Origin: Lysobacteraceae bacterium
Lineage (GTDB): Bacteria > Pseudomonadota > Gammaproteobacteria > Xanthomonadales > Xanthomonadaceae
Direction: 5' to 3'
DNA: 64,000 nucleotides
NCBI GenBank assembly: GCA_016789405.1
Contig: JAEUPQ010000040.1
Span: 186,001 to 250,000, forward strand
The position numbers were made by a program, and so were the translations under genes. The notes beneath the pieces were generated by a model. That model was not told where the DNA came from, did no database searches, and was given only the letters and a program-made list of their open reading frames with translations. Within the stretch, counting starts at the first letter, position 1, and every line of letters starts with the position of its first letter. Below are positions 25,467 to 34,692 of the stretch, piece after piece.

Positions 25467-26638
25467 TGCGCCGCATTTCCATCGCGCCGCGTGCGGACTG
25501 GCGTGCGAAGGCGGAGGCACTCGGCTTCCGCTTCCACACCATCGATGGCGCGGCCTACTGGGACGAAAGCGCGTACTACGCCTTCACCCTGCGCCAGGTC
25601 GAAGACGACATCGAGTCGCCGACGCAGGAGCTGCACGAGATGGCGCTGTCGCTGGTGGACGAAGTCGTGCGCAGCGAGGATGCGCTTGCACGACTCGCGA
25701 TCCCGGAAACGTACTGGGACTGGATCGCGAGATCGTGGCGGCGTCGCGACCGGCATCTCTACGGACGGATGGATTTCGCCTACGACGGCATCGGTCCGGC
25801 CAAGCTGTTCGAGTTCAACTACGACACGCCGACCGCACTCTATGAAGCGGCGTTCTTCCAGTGGCTGTGGCTGGAAGAGGGCATCGCCGAGGGTCGCCTG
25901 CCGTCCGGCGCGGACCAGTACAACGCGATCCAGGAAGCGCTGGTCGAAGCCTTCGGCGCCATGGCGCGGGAGGCCGCGTTGCCCACGCCCCTGTATTTCG
26001 CCAGCGTCGCGGAATCGGAAGAAGATCGCGGCACCGTGCAATACCTGCGCGACTGCGCGATCCAGGCCGGCCTGGCGACCGAGACGATCCCGGTCGAGGA
26101 CATCGGCCTGGATGTCACCGGACGCTGGTTCACGGATCTCGAGGATCGCGTCATCCCGAGTCTGTTCAAGCTGTATCCGCTCGAATTCATGTTCGAGGAA
26201 CGCTTCGGCCCGGCGCTGGTGCACGATGGCCTTCGCCTCCTCGAGCCGGCGTGGAAGGCGGTCCTGTCGAACAAGGGCATCCTCGCGCTGCTGTGGGAGC
26301 GCTTTCCCGGACATCCGAACCTGCTCGAATGCCACATCGATGCGGATACGCAGTCGCTGCTGCCGCCGGGTTGGGTCCGCAAACCGTTCTTCTCGCGTGA
26401 AGGCGCCAACATCGAGGTCGTCGATGCGCGCGGGCGTGCGACGCGCACCGACGGTCCTTATGTCGGCGGACCCTGCGTGCGCCAAGCCTGGCATCCCCTG
26501 CCCGAATTCGATGGCGGTTTTCCGCTGATCGGCAGCTGGGTGGTCGGCGATCGTGCCTGCGGCATGGGGCTGCGCGAAGACACGACCGCGATCACGATGG
26601 ACAGTTCGCGGTTCGTCCCGCACGCCATCGTGTCCTGA
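25466..26638 (+). CDS. yjfC: Glutathionylspermidine-synthase-like ATP-grasp protein YjfC
   Basis: 390 residues, the length of the synthetase domain alone (no amidase domain). Family motifs: RMDFAYDGIGPAKLFEFNYDTPTALYE (cut: KLFEFNYDTPTALYE), ALLWERFPGHPNLLECHID, and KPFFSREGANIEV, the ATP-grasp lysine and Arg-Glu-Gly region. The superfamily joins glutathione to spermidine; for stand-alone YjfC proteins the substrate is not established. Last gene of the yjf unit; only 30 bases separate it from the convergent iron operon. Confidence 0.88.
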   Translation: MRRISIAPRADWRAKAEALGFRFHTIDGAAYWDESAYYAFTLRQVEDDIESPTQELHEMALSLVDEVVRSEDALARLAIPETYWDWIARSWRRRDRHLYGRMDFAYDGIGPAKLFEFNYDTPTALYEAAFFQWLWLEEGIAEGRLPSGADQYNAIQEALVEAFGAMAREAALPTPLYFASVAESEEDRGTVQYLRDCAIQAGLATETIPVEDIGLDVTGRWFTDLEDRVIPSLFKLYPLEFMFEERFGPALVHDGLRLLEPAWKAVLSNKGILALLWERFPGHPNLLECHIDADTQSLLPPGWVRKPFFSREGANIEVVDARGRATRTDGPYVGGPCVRQAWHPLPEFDGGFPLIGSWVVGDRACGMGLREDTTAITMDSSRFVPHAIVS

Positions 26639-26668
26639 GGGCCGATCGACCCTGCGAACGACGATGCG

Positions 26669-28324
26669 TCAGTACACGTCGCGACGATAGCGTCCGTCGC
26701 GTCGCAGGGCATCGACGGACGCGTCGCCGAGGATGTCCCGCAGCGCATCGTCGACGCCGGTGGCCATGCCGGAGGCGCTTCCGCAGACCCGCAGGTGCGC
26801 ACCCTCGTCGATCCAGGTCCGCAGCGTGTCGGCGGAATCGCGCAAGGCGTCCTGCACGTAGCGCGGCCGGTCCGGATCGCGCGAGAACGCGTAGTCGGTG
26901 CGTGCCAGCACGCCGTCGCGCGACCAGGCATCGAGTTCATCGGCGTAGTGCACGTCGTGCGCCTGCTGGCGCTCGCCGAACAGCAGCCAGGTGCGTCCGA
27001 TTGCGGTTTCATGGGATGTCGACAGTGCGCGCTGCGCCAGGTGGGCACGCAGTCCTGCGATGCCCGTGCCGTTGCCGATGAGGACCAGTGGCGCATCGTC
27101 CGGCGCGGGATGGAAGCCCGGGTTGCTGCGGATGCGCAGGCGGATCGCGGCATCCAGGGGGGCATGCATGCACAGCCAGCCGCTGCCGAGGCCGAGGCCG
27201 CCATCCGCGCGTCGCGCCAGGCGCACGAGCAGCCGGAGGTCGCCGTCTTCCGGGATCGAGGCGATCGAGTATTCACGGTGGGGCAGGGGTTCCAGCCTGG
27301 CTGCGAGCGTTGCGGCACCCTCGCCGTCGCGGTGCTCGGGCCAGCGCGAGCGTGCGAGTCGGGTCGACAGGCGTTCCCTGCCGAGGTCGTCATCGAGCAT
27401 GGCGTCGTCGATGCCGCGCACCCGCAGCCAATCCGCGACGGTCGCGGCATCGTGTTCCGGGCCGATCTCGACGAGGTCGCCTGCTGTCCAGCGCGGCATC
27501 GTGCCCTGCGCGCGCAGACGGATGTCGTAGGCCGGTGCGCCGACGCTGCCCGGGTTGGTTTCGTGGCGCGATACCAGCGTCCATGTGTCGTACTCGGGCG
27601 AGGCCCAGTCTGCAGCCTCGATCGCGGCGGCCGCGTCGCCGACCAGTTGCGCGATGTCGTGCTGCCAGCGGCGCAAGGCGCCACCGTCGCCGTTGTCGAC
27701 GTCGATCAGGTCGAACATCGGCGTCGCGCCGCAGCGCCGAAGCCATTCGTCGAGTGCATGGCCGAACGCGCAGTAGTGGTCATAGCGGCGGTCGCCCAGT
27801 GCGAGCACGGCGTAGCGCAGGTTCGTGAGGTCGCGCGTCGTCGACATGATGTCTGCGGCGAACACCAGCGCGTTATCGGGTGGATCGCCTTCGCCGGTCG
27901 TGCTGACGATGAACAGCGCGACGTTGCCGGCGTCGAGTCGTTCCGGTGCCATGTCATCGAGAGCCGACAGGACTGGCGTGGCCCCTGCATCCTGCAGGCT
28001 CGCCGCGCTGAGTTCGGCCAGTCGTCGTGCGAAGCCGGTCTGGCTGGCATACAGGACCTGCAGCGAAGCATCGGCAGGCGCAGGCTGGGCGTCGGAGCCG
28101 CGCCCCGGACTGCGGCCCTTGCGCAGCCAATGGGCCGTGCACAGCAGGTACGACAGCAGCAGGGCGCCCGCGATGACGAGTCGATCGGTCGGTGCAGGCT
28201 GCCGCGGCCACGGAGAGGGCTGCCACTGCAGCATCCATCCGGCCAGTGCAGCGAGGGCGACGAGCAGCATCGCCTGCACGACGCGTGCGCGCGGCGATGT
28301 GCGGGAAGCGACTGCGGCGCTCAA
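26669..28324 (-). CDS. Membrane-anchored diflavin (sulfite-reductase alpha-like) oxidoreductase
   Basis: 551 residues. Two N-terminal membrane helices (VQAMLLVALAALAGWMLQW; VIAGALLLSYLLCTAHW) are followed by a flavodoxin domain (VLYASQTGFARRLAELS, STTGEGDPPDNA), an FAD domain (REYSIASIPEDG) and an NADP domain (LIGNGTGIAGLRAHL) ending RDGRYRRDVY. It is CysJ-like but tethered to the membrane and part of an iron operon, so it probably passes NADPH electrons to a ferric or flavin partner (inference). The TTG start overlaps the ApbE stop and has GGAG nine bases upstream; GTG 28279 or ATG 28270 are alternatives but would cut the first helix. Confidence 0.85.
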   Translation of the reverse strand: MSAAVASRTSPRARVVQAMLLVALAALAGWMLQWQPSPWPRQPAPTDRLVIAGALLLSYLLCTAHWLRKGRSPGRGSDAQPAPADASLQVLYASQTGFARRLAELSAASLQDAGATPVLSALDDMAPERLDAGNVALFIVSTTGEGDPPDNALVFAADIMSTTRDLTNLRYAVLALGDRRYDHYCAFGHALDEWLRRCGATPMFDLIDVDNGDGGALRRWQHDIAQLVGDAAAAIEAADWASPEYDTWTLVSRHETNPGSVGAPAYDIRLRAQGTMPRWTAGDLVEIGPEHDAATVADWLRVRGIDDAMLDDDLGRERLSTRLARSRWPEHRDGEGAATLAARLEPLPHREYSIASIPEDGDLRLLVRLARRADGGLGLGSGWLCMHAPLDAAIRLRIRSNPGFHPAPDDAPLVLIGNGTGIAGLRAHLAQRALSTSHETAIGRTWLLFGERQQAHDVHYADELDAWSRDGVLARTDYAFSRDPDRPRYVQDALRDSADTLRTWIDEGAHLRVCGSASGMATGVDDALRDILGDASVDALRRDGRYRRDVY

Positions 28325-29322
28325 TCGGCGATCTCCGACAGGTCGTCGAAGCGCGCGGACACGCGTTCCACCAATCTCTCGCCGTCGCGGACCAGGAAGC
28401 GCGCCGCGATGTCGTGGCGTTCGGCGAAGGCCAGTCCGACTTCCGCGCCCATCACCGTGAGCGCAGTCGCCCAGGCATCGGCCTGCATCGCGCTCGCCTC
28501 GATGACGCTGACGGCAACCGGTGCGTCGTGCACGGGGCGGCCGGTGCGCGGGTCGATCGAGTGCGACAGCCGCCGGCCTTCGTGTTCGAAGCCGTGCCAG
28601 CGGTCGCCCGACGTTGCGATCGCGCGCCCATCCAGTTCGACGGTGCGCAGCGGCGGCGGTTCGGTGCCGGGCCGCGGATTCGATTCCTCCGCGCAGCCTT
28701 CCACGACGACGCGCCATGGCGTGCCGTCGGGCTTCCTGCCGTAGCCGAACAGTTCGCCGCCGACTTCGACCAGTGCCGCAGGCACGTTGGCGGCGCGCAG
28801 GCGATGCGCGACGAGATCTGCGCCATGGCCCTTGGCGATGGCGCAGAAGTCGAGCGTCACGCCGCCGGGCTGGCGCAGGCGTGGCGGATCCTCTTCGAAC
28901 AATGCGCGCAGGGATGGCCCGCGTCGCATGCGCAGCGCCTGCAGTTCCGCGTCGCCCGGGATGCGGTGGCGCGATGGCGAAGGTCCGAATCCCCACAGGT
29001 CGACCAGCGCGCCCAGCGCGGGATCGAATGCGCCCTCGCTGCGCGTGGCGATGTCGAGTGCGCAGCGCAGCACGTCGGCGAAGGCCTCGGGCAATGCGTG
29101 CACGCTGCCCGGCGCGGCGCGGTTGTAGCGGACCAGGTCGCTGTCTTCGACCCAGGGGCTCATCTGCGCCACGATGTCGTCGAGTGCGGCCTGTGCGATC
29201 GCATGCAGGGCATGGGGATTGCGGGTCGGCGCGCAGTACGCGCGCACCGACCAGGTGGTACCCATCGTTGCACCCGCCAGGCTCACGCCACCGAGCGCGA
29301 CCGGTTCTGCCGGAACTGCCAT
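28321..29322 (-). CDS. apbE: FAD:protein FMN transferase (ApbE)
   Basis: 333 residues. Attaches FMN covalently to threonine in target proteins, Mg-dependent. Motifs: GATMGTTWSVRAYC at the start, EGAFDPALGALVDLWGFG, LDFCAIAKGHGADLVA, ALVEVGGELFGYG, RRLSHSIDPRTGRP and the C-terminal metal site ADAWATALTVMG. No signal peptide or lipobox, unlike many exported ApbE proteins. A GTG one codon earlier (29325) is an alternative; AAGG sits better for ATG. No obvious FMN target protein is in the operon, although the diflavin reductase and PepSY-type protein are electron-transfer partners. Confidence 0.92.
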   Translation of the reverse strand: MAVPAEPVALGGVSLAGATMGTTWSVRAYCAPTRNPHALHAIAQAALDDIVAQMSPWVEDSDLVRYNRAAPGSVHALPEAFADVLRCALDIATRSEGAFDPALGALVDLWGFGPSPSRHRIPGDAELQALRMRRGPSLRALFEEDPPRLRQPGGVTLDFCAIAKGHGADLVAHRLRAANVPAALVEVGGELFGYGRKPDGTPWRVVVEGCAEESNPRPGTEPPPLRTVELDGRAIATSGDRWHGFEHEGRRLSHSIDPRTGRPVHDAPVAVSVIEASAMQADAWATALTVMGAEVGLAFAERHDIAARFLVRDGERLVERVSARFDDLSEIAD

Positions 29323-29341
29323 CACCGGGCCTTGCGAAGGA

Positions 29342-30163
29342 TTACTGCGGCAGCACTTCGAGCGTGGCCACGTAGCTCAGGCGACGTTTCTTCGCCTGCG
29401 GCACGCTGGTGCGTTCGTCCTCGGTCGCGGCTTCCAGCCAGTACATGCCGGCCTGCGGCCAGGTCACGCGGAAGCTGCCATCGGCGCCGGTGGTGACCTT
29501 GATCTCTTCCTGCGCGTTGCGATAGCGCGTGGCGCCGCGCACGATCTCGATCTCCAGGCCCGCGGCGGGCTTGCCATCGATGACGAGGGCGAATTCCGCG
29601 GTTTCGCCCGCGAACAGATCGTTCGGATGGGTCTTCGCGACCAGTTCGATGCCGCTGCCGGCGGGCTTGAGCGCGGTTGTCGTCGGCGCGCCGCGCGTGA
29701 CGAAGGTTTCGACGCGGCCGATCGCCTGGGAGACCTGCAGGTTCGGCGCATCCTTCGGCACTTCCGTCGCGAAGGATTCGGCATTGCCGCGCCAGCGCTT
29801 GGGCTTGCCGTCTTCGTCCCAACTGGCGAAGAGGCCCTGGTTGAGCATCGCGACGCGATACGTGCCTTCCTGCTTCAGCTCGATGTCGAACACGCTGCGG
29901 AACTTGCCGGTCGCGCCATTCGCGCTTTCGCCGCGCGTGCCATCGGGGTTGGTGACGACCAGCCGATCCAGTGCGATCGGCACGTGGTTGAGATAGAAGA
30001 GGTCGTTCGACACCGCGGCATCGAAGGTGACCCACGGCTTCTCGCCGGACACGACCGTCTGCGACGGCAGCAGCCAGGACTTGTGCGCGGACGCGGCGAA
30101 GGGCAGCAGTGCGGCGGCGAGCGACGTCGCCAGTGCGACGGGCAGCAGGGAGCGGAGTGTCAT
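29342..30163 (-). CDS. Periplasmic DUF4198 protein
   Basis: 273 residues with signal peptide (cleavage near SASAHKSW, about residue 26). The mature N-terminus begins with histidine (HKSWLLPSQTVVSGEKPW), as usual in DUF4198 (NikM/CbiK-like) proteins, where it may bind metal. A C-terminal beta-sandwich domain follows (EFALVIDGKPAAGLEIEIV; GSFRVTWPQAGMYWLEA). Probably a periplasmic metal-handling partner of the TonB receptor. Confidence 0.85.
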   Translation of the reverse strand: MTLRSLLPVALATSLAAALLPFAASAHKSWLLPSQTVVSGEKPWVTFDAAVSNDLFYLNHVPIALDRLVVTNPDGTRGESANGATGKFRSVFDIELKQEGTYRVAMLNQGLFASWDEDGKPKRWRGNAESFATEVPKDAPNLQVSQAIGRVETFVTRGAPTTTALKPAGSGIELVAKTHPNDLFAGETAEFALVIDGKPAAGLEIEIVRGATRYRNAQEEIKVTTGADGSFRVTWPQAGMYWLEAATEDERTSVPQAKKRRLSYVATLEVLPQ

Positions 30164-30191
30164 CGCGGAACCTCGGGGAATGTGGGATGGA

Positions 30192-30737
30192 TCAGGGCAC
30201 GATCTTCAGCGCGACTGCGCCGAGTTCGGTGGTGCCCTTGGCGCTGCCGGTGAAGGTGGCCTTGGGCTTCCAGGTGAAGGGAATCTTCAGCAGTTCGCGA
30301 CCGCCGACTTCGCGCGCGGCTTCGACGACCAGCGTGTACTGGCCCGGCGCCAGGCCGGCGAGGCGCGGATCGTTGTCCTTGAAGCTCAGGGCGTGCTTGC
30401 CGACGGGACGCGTCGGTCCGGTCACGCCATCGACCGGCACCTTCAGCGTGCGTCCGCTGCGACGCCACCACTGGCGCAGGTCGGGCAGCCATTTGGTGCC
30501 GTGGCCTTCGCTGTTGCCGCGCTGCTGGTACCAGACGCTGAGGTTGGCCGCGACCGACTGGTCGGCGCCTTCGATCCACACCGCGACATACGGGCGGTGG
30601 TATTCGGCGACGTTGAGCTTCGGGATCTCGACGTCGATCTTCAGCTCGGCGGCATGGACGGGCAGGGCCATGCCGGCGCCGATGGCGAGCGTGACGGTGA
30701 CCGGCATGCTCGGGAAGGATTTGCTCAGGGGCGACAT
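30192..30737 (-). CDS. Exported DUF2271 protein
   Basis: 181 residues, signal peptide ending near LPVHAAEL (about 27). The mature protein is a single beta-rich domain with YVAVWIEGADQSVAANLSVW, KWLPDLRQWWRRSG and GQYTLVVEAAREVGGRELL. Typical partner of PepSY-type and DUF4198 genes in iron loci of xanthomonads; function not known. Starts 11 bases after the stop of the PepSY-type gene. Confidence 0.85.
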   Translation of the reverse strand: MSPLSKSFPSMPVTVTLAIGAGMALPVHAAELKIDVEIPKLNVAEYHRPYVAVWIEGADQSVAANLSVWYQQRGNSEGHGTKWLPDLRQWWRRSGRTLKVPVDGVTGPTRPVGKHALSFKDNDPRLAGLAPGQYTLVVEAAREVGGRELLKIPFTWKPKATFTGSAKGTTELGAVALKIVP

Positions 30738-30748
30738 GACGACGGACC

Positions 30749-31390
30749 TCAGTGGATGAAGAGAAGGGCGAGCAGGGCCGGCAGCACGATGCCGAGGCCG
30801 ACCCAGGGCCAGGTGCTGCGGCGCTGGCCGGCGTACATCTGCAGCAGCAACAGGCCGGTGATGCAGAACAGCACGCAGGCGACGGCGAAGACGTCGATGA
30901 ACCAGCGCCAGGCGGCGCCGGCATTGCGACCCTTGTGCAGATCGTTGAAGTAGGCGATCCAGCCGCGATCGGTGCGTTCGTATTCGACCTCGCCGGTGGC
31001 GCGGTCGATGCTCAGCCACGCGTCGGCGCCGGGCGTGGGCAGCGAGAGATAGACCTCTTCCGCGGACCATTCGCCGGGACGACCGCGCAGCTCGATGCGC
31101 AGCTGCGCATCCAGCCAATCCTCCACGCGCGCAGGCAGCGGTGCTTCGCCCGCGTCGCGCTTGCCGAGTGCGGCAAGGACCTTGGGCGGCAGCGTGGCCT
31201 GCCTGTGCTCGACGACCGGCTTGGCCTCGATCGAGCCGGCGTGGTTCAGCGTGATGCCGGTGATCGCGAACAGCAGCATCGCGGCCAGCGACGCGGCGGC
31301 ACTGATCCAGTGCCACTGGTGCAGGGTGCGCAGCCAGAACCCGCGCTGGCGCTGCGCCGCTGCGATGTCCTTCGCTCGGCCGGGGCTCAT
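30749..31390 (-). CDS. PepSY-type small membrane protein
   Basis: 213 residues. N-terminal membrane helix (WISAAASLAAMLLFAITGIT), a periplasmic PepSY-like section (LPPKVLAALGKRDAGEAPLP; WLSIDRATGEVEYERTDRGW, followed by the conserved FNDLHKGRN), and two C-terminal helices (FIDVFAVACVLFCITGLLLL; WVGLGIVLPALLALLFIH). Histidines near the helices (HQWHW, NHAG, LHKG) could bind heme or metal as in PepSY-TM ferric-reductase-like proteins. ATG overlaps the PKHD stop. Confidence 0.83.
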   Translation of the reverse strand: MSPGRAKDIAAAQRQRGFWLRTLHQWHWISAAASLAAMLLFAITGITLNHAGSIEAKPVVEHRQATLPPKVLAALGKRDAGEAPLPARVEDWLDAQLRIELRGRPGEWSAEEVYLSLPTPGADAWLSIDRATGEVEYERTDRGWIAYFNDLHKGRNAGAAWRWFIDVFAVACVLFCITGLLLLQMYAGQRRSTWPWVGLGIVLPALLALLFIH

Positions 31391-32073
31391 GTCTCGGCCC
31401 ACTGCCGCAGCAGGTTGTGGTACACGCCGGTCATGCGCACCAGCGACGGATGACCGGGATGGTCGCGGGTGAGCATGCGGATCGACAGGTCCAGGTCGAA
31501 CAGCAGCCGGCGATGGCCGTCGTCGCGGATCATGCTCTGCAGCCAGAAGAACGAGGCGCCGCGCGCGCCGCGCGTGACCGGCGTGACCTGGTGCAGGCTC
31601 GTGCTCGGGTAGAGGACCATGCTGCCGGCCGGGAGCTTGATGCGCTGCGTGCCGTAGGTGTCTTCGATGACCAGCTCGCCGCCGTCGTAGTCCTCCGGGT
31701 CGCTGAAGAACAGCGTCGCCGAAAGATCCGTGCGCACCGGTTCGGCGCCGCCCGTGCTGCGGTCATAGCGCACCGCGTTGTCGACGTGGTAGCCGAACGA
31801 CTGTCCGCCGCTGTAGCGATTGAACAGCGGCGGGTAGATCCGCTTGGGCAGCGCGGCAGCGAAGAAGGTGTCGTTCTTCGCCAGCGCGTCGAGCACCATC
31901 CTTCCGAGTTCGCGGGCGACCGGCGACTGCTCGGGCAACTGCGCGTTGTCCTTGGCCTGCGCCGACTGGTAGCCCGCGGTGACCTTGCCATCGGCCCAGT
32001 CGGCGGTATCGAGCAGGCGGCGGGCGTGCGCCACCTGTTCGGGCGTGAGGACGTCGGGGATGGCGAGCAGCAT
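31387..32073 (-). CDS. Fe(II)/2-oxoglutarate PKHD-type hydroxylase (PiuC/YbiX-like)
   Basis: 228 residues. Prolyl-4-hydroxylase-like double-stranded beta-helix with iron ligands H96-x-D98 (GYHVDNAV) and H161 (LHQVTPVTRG), and R168 as 2-oxoglutarate contact. This family is paired with catecholate siderophore receptors (PiuA/Fiu); the substrate remains unknown. Lies 18 bases downstream of the TonB receptor gene in the same unit. Confidence 0.92.
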   Translation of the reverse strand: MLLAIPDVLTPEQVAHARRLLDTADWADGKVTAGYQSAQAKDNAQLPEQSPVARELGRMVLDALAKNDTFFAAALPKRIYPPLFNRYSGGQSFGYHVDNAVRYDRSTGGAEPVRTDLSATLFFSDPEDYDGGELVIEDTYGTQRIKLPAGSMVLYPSTSLHQVTPVTRGARGASFFWLQSMIRDDGHRRLLFDLDLSIRMLTRDHPGHPSLVRMTGVYHNLLRQWAET

Positions 32074-32091
32074 GGCGGGCCTGGCGGACGA

Positions 32092-34554
32092 TCAGAACTT
32101 GTAGATGGCCGTCAGTGTCGCAGAACGGCCTTCACCCGGGGTGGCCCAGCCGTTGCCGGCATTGTTGCGGATGCGGGTGTAGTACGCCTTGTCCGCAAGG
32201 TTGTTGACGTTGAGCTGCAGGCCGAGGCGGTCGTTGATCTGATAGGCGACCATCGCGCGGTGCACCCAGTAGTCCGGTGTGCGGTACAGCGGCGCGGCGT
32301 TCGGGTTCGCAAGGGTCGCGGCGGTGATGCTGCCATTGACCGTCGGCAGGCTGCTGTTCTGGGTGACGAAGCTGCCCTGGTAGGTGCTGCCGAGGCCTAA
32401 GGTCCACTTCTCGAGTGCGTACGTCGTCCAGACGCTGCCCGAGTGGCGCGGCGTGTTGGTCAACTCGTTGCCCCTGGTCGGATCGCGGAAGAACACGCTG
32501 TTGGCGCAGGCGCGATTGGCGGCATTCACCGCGGTCGGCGTGCCGCCGATGCTGACGATCTGGGTGTTCGGGTTGCGGGCGCAGTAGTCCGACACGCCGC
32601 TGAGCACTTCGCTGTCGAGGAAGGTGTAGTTGGCGTACACCGCCCACTCGCGGGTGATGTTGCCGGCCACGCCCAGGGCGATGCCGTCGACGCGCGCCTT
32701 GCCGTCCAGTGCCTGCTCGCCGGTGGTGTTCTGCGGATCGGGATCGGCGACGCGGTAGTTCTGGCGTTCGTTGCGGAACAGCGCGGCGGTCAGTGCCAAG
32801 CGGCCGTCGATCGCGTCCCATTTCGCACCCAGTTCGATATTGACCGCAGTCTCGGCCTCTGCATTGCAGTTGGCGGTGCCGGCGGTGATGCTGGCGGCCG
32901 TCGCCAGCGTGCAGCTGCCGTTGACCGATGCCTTCGAAGGGGTCTTGCTGTTGGCGAAGGACAGATAGGTGCTGACAGCTTCGATCGGCTTGAAGACCAG
33001 GCCGACGCGGTAGGAGAAGAGGTCTTCGCTGTTGCGTGCGACGGTTGGCGTGCCGGTGATCTGGCCGCGGGTCGCATCGATGGCGGACACCGGCCAGGTC
33101 GTGGTCGAGCCTTCGTTGCGGTCGTAGCGCGCGCCGAGGTTCAGCAGCCAGCGATCACCGAACTTCAGGGTGTCGAACACGTAGAGCGACTGGTTCTCCA
33201 GCTCACCCGCGCTCTTGCCGCTGCGGAAGTAGTTCAGCGGACCCGTCCAGATGTTGTAGGGATCGCGGAACGTCTGGTACGGGTAGCCGGCCGCTGTGTT
33301 GGGCAGCGCGCTGCCGTTCGCGTTGAAGAAGACACCTCCCGATTCCAGCTCGAATTCCTCCTTCGAGAACGACGCTCCGGCGACCAGCGCGTGTTCGACG
33401 CTGCCGGTGCTGAAACGTGCGGTCAGATCGGTCTGGCTGACCAGGAGTTCGTTGCGCGTGTCGCGGATCGAACCACGCGGACCGCTGCTTGGCAGCCAGG
33501 TGCCTGCAGGCTGGCCGGCGGCACAGGCGGCATTGGTGTAGGGGCTGCGGCCGTTGTCGAGGCACCAGCTGCCCTGCAGGGCCGTCACGTTGGTCAGCTG
33601 ATCGACTTGCTGCCAGCGCGCGATGCTGCGCAGCGACAGTGCGTCGTTGAAGTCGTGGGCGAAGACGCCCGTGAGCGCATCGACTTCGATGGCCTGCCCG
33701 GAAATGTTGCGATAGCCGAAGTACGTCGACGGATCGATGCCAGGCAGCGGACCGTCGTTGTAGGCGTTCAATGCGTAGGGCACGCCGTACTGCGGCAGGT
33801 TGTCGTCTTCCTGGTGCAGGTAGTTCAGCGTGAAGCGCGTGTCGGATCCGAGGCCGAAGGCCAGCGACGGCGCGACGCCCCAGCGGCTGAAGTGCTCGTG
33901 GTCGCGCCCCGGCACGTCGTTCTCGTGCGCCATCGCATTGAGGCGCAGCGCGATGCCGTTCTCGAAGTCGAAGTTGCTGTCGGCGGTCAGGCGGCCGTAA
34001 CCATCGGTGCCCGCGCCGAGCGTGAAGGCATGCGAGTCGCCTTCGCGCGCCGTCTTGCTGACCAGGTTGATGTTGCCGCCGACCGATCCGGCACCCGACA
34101 TGGCCGAGTTCGCGCCGTTCACCAGCTCGATGGACTCGAGGTTGAAGTTGTCGCTGCGGGTGTATTGCGCGCTGTCGCGCAGGCCGTCCGTGGTGATGTC
34201 GCTGCTCGCGGTGAAACCGCGCAGGTTGATGCTGTCGCCGTAGCCGCCGCCGCCTTCGCCCGCGCCGAAGGTGATGCCCGGCAGGGTCGAGAGGATGTCG
34301 CGGAGGCCGAGCAGGTTCTGCTGGTCGAGGGTGTCGCGGTTCACCACGGTCACGGTCTGCGGCGTGTCGCGCAGCGCCTCGGTGTATTTCGGCGAGCTGA
34401 CCTTGCGCAGTGCATGGCCATTGACCTCGATCGTGTCGAGCTGGTCGGCGTCGGCTGCGCCGGCATCGGAAGGGGTTTCGGCGTGCGCGGCGGTGCACAG
34501 GGCCAGCAGGACGGCCGCGGCCAGGGGGGATTTCGCAGGGTGCAGGGAGGGCAT
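32092..34554 (-). CDS. TonB-dependent siderophore receptor (Fiu/PiuA-like)
   Basis: 820 residues. Signal peptide (about 1-27, ending TAAHAETP), plug domain with TPQTVTVVNRDTLDQQNLLG and GDSINLRGFTASSDITTDGL, then a 22-strand-type barrel ending in aromatic residue (TLTAIYKF). Takes up ferric catecholate-type siderophores, judged from its PKHD neighbour. The start MPSLHPAKSPLAAAV was chosen because it begins the signal peptide; a longer frame would add charged residues. The promoter 130 bases upstream carries two Fur-type sites. Confidence 0.95.
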   Translation of the reverse strand: MPSLHPAKSPLAAAVLLALCTAAHAETPSDAGAADADQLDTIEVNGHALRKVSSPKYTEALRDTPQTVTVVNRDTLDQQNLLGLRDILSTLPGITFGAGEGGGGYGDSINLRGFTASSDITTDGLRDSAQYTRSDNFNLESIELVNGANSAMSGAGSVGGNINLVSKTAREGDSHAFTLGAGTDGYGRLTADSNFDFENGIALRLNAMAHENDVPGRDHEHFSRWGVAPSLAFGLGSDTRFTLNYLHQEDDNLPQYGVPYALNAYNDGPLPGIDPSTYFGYRNISGQAIEVDALTGVFAHDFNDALSLRSIARWQQVDQLTNVTALQGSWCLDNGRSPYTNAACAAGQPAGTWLPSSGPRGSIRDTRNELLVSQTDLTARFSTGSVEHALVAGASFSKEEFELESGGVFFNANGSALPNTAAGYPYQTFRDPYNIWTGPLNYFRSGKSAGELENQSLYVFDTLKFGDRWLLNLGARYDRNEGSTTTWPVSAIDATRGQITGTPTVARNSEDLFSYRVGLVFKPIEAVSTYLSFANSKTPSKASVNGSCTLATAASITAGTANCNAEAETAVNIELGAKWDAIDGRLALTAALFRNERQNYRVADPDPQNTTGEQALDGKARVDGIALGVAGNITREWAVYANYTFLDSEVLSGVSDYCARNPNTQIVSIGGTPTAVNAANRACANSVFFRDPTRGNELTNTPRHSGSVWTTYALEKWTLGLGSTYQGSFVTQNSSLPTVNGSITAATLANPNAAPLYRTPDYWVHRAMVAYQINDRLGLQLNVNNLADKAYYTRIRNNAGNGWATPGEGRSATLTAIYKF

Positions 34555-34692
34555 GGCGTTTCGACAGGGACAGGCGGAAGGGCGACGGCGTCGAGAGGAC
34601 GCTGGGTCGGCATCTCCTGGGCGACGATGGCTGGCGCAATCGTTGGCTGTCGTGCCTGCGGGAGCGCTCAACGATGCGCCGAGCGTGCGAGC

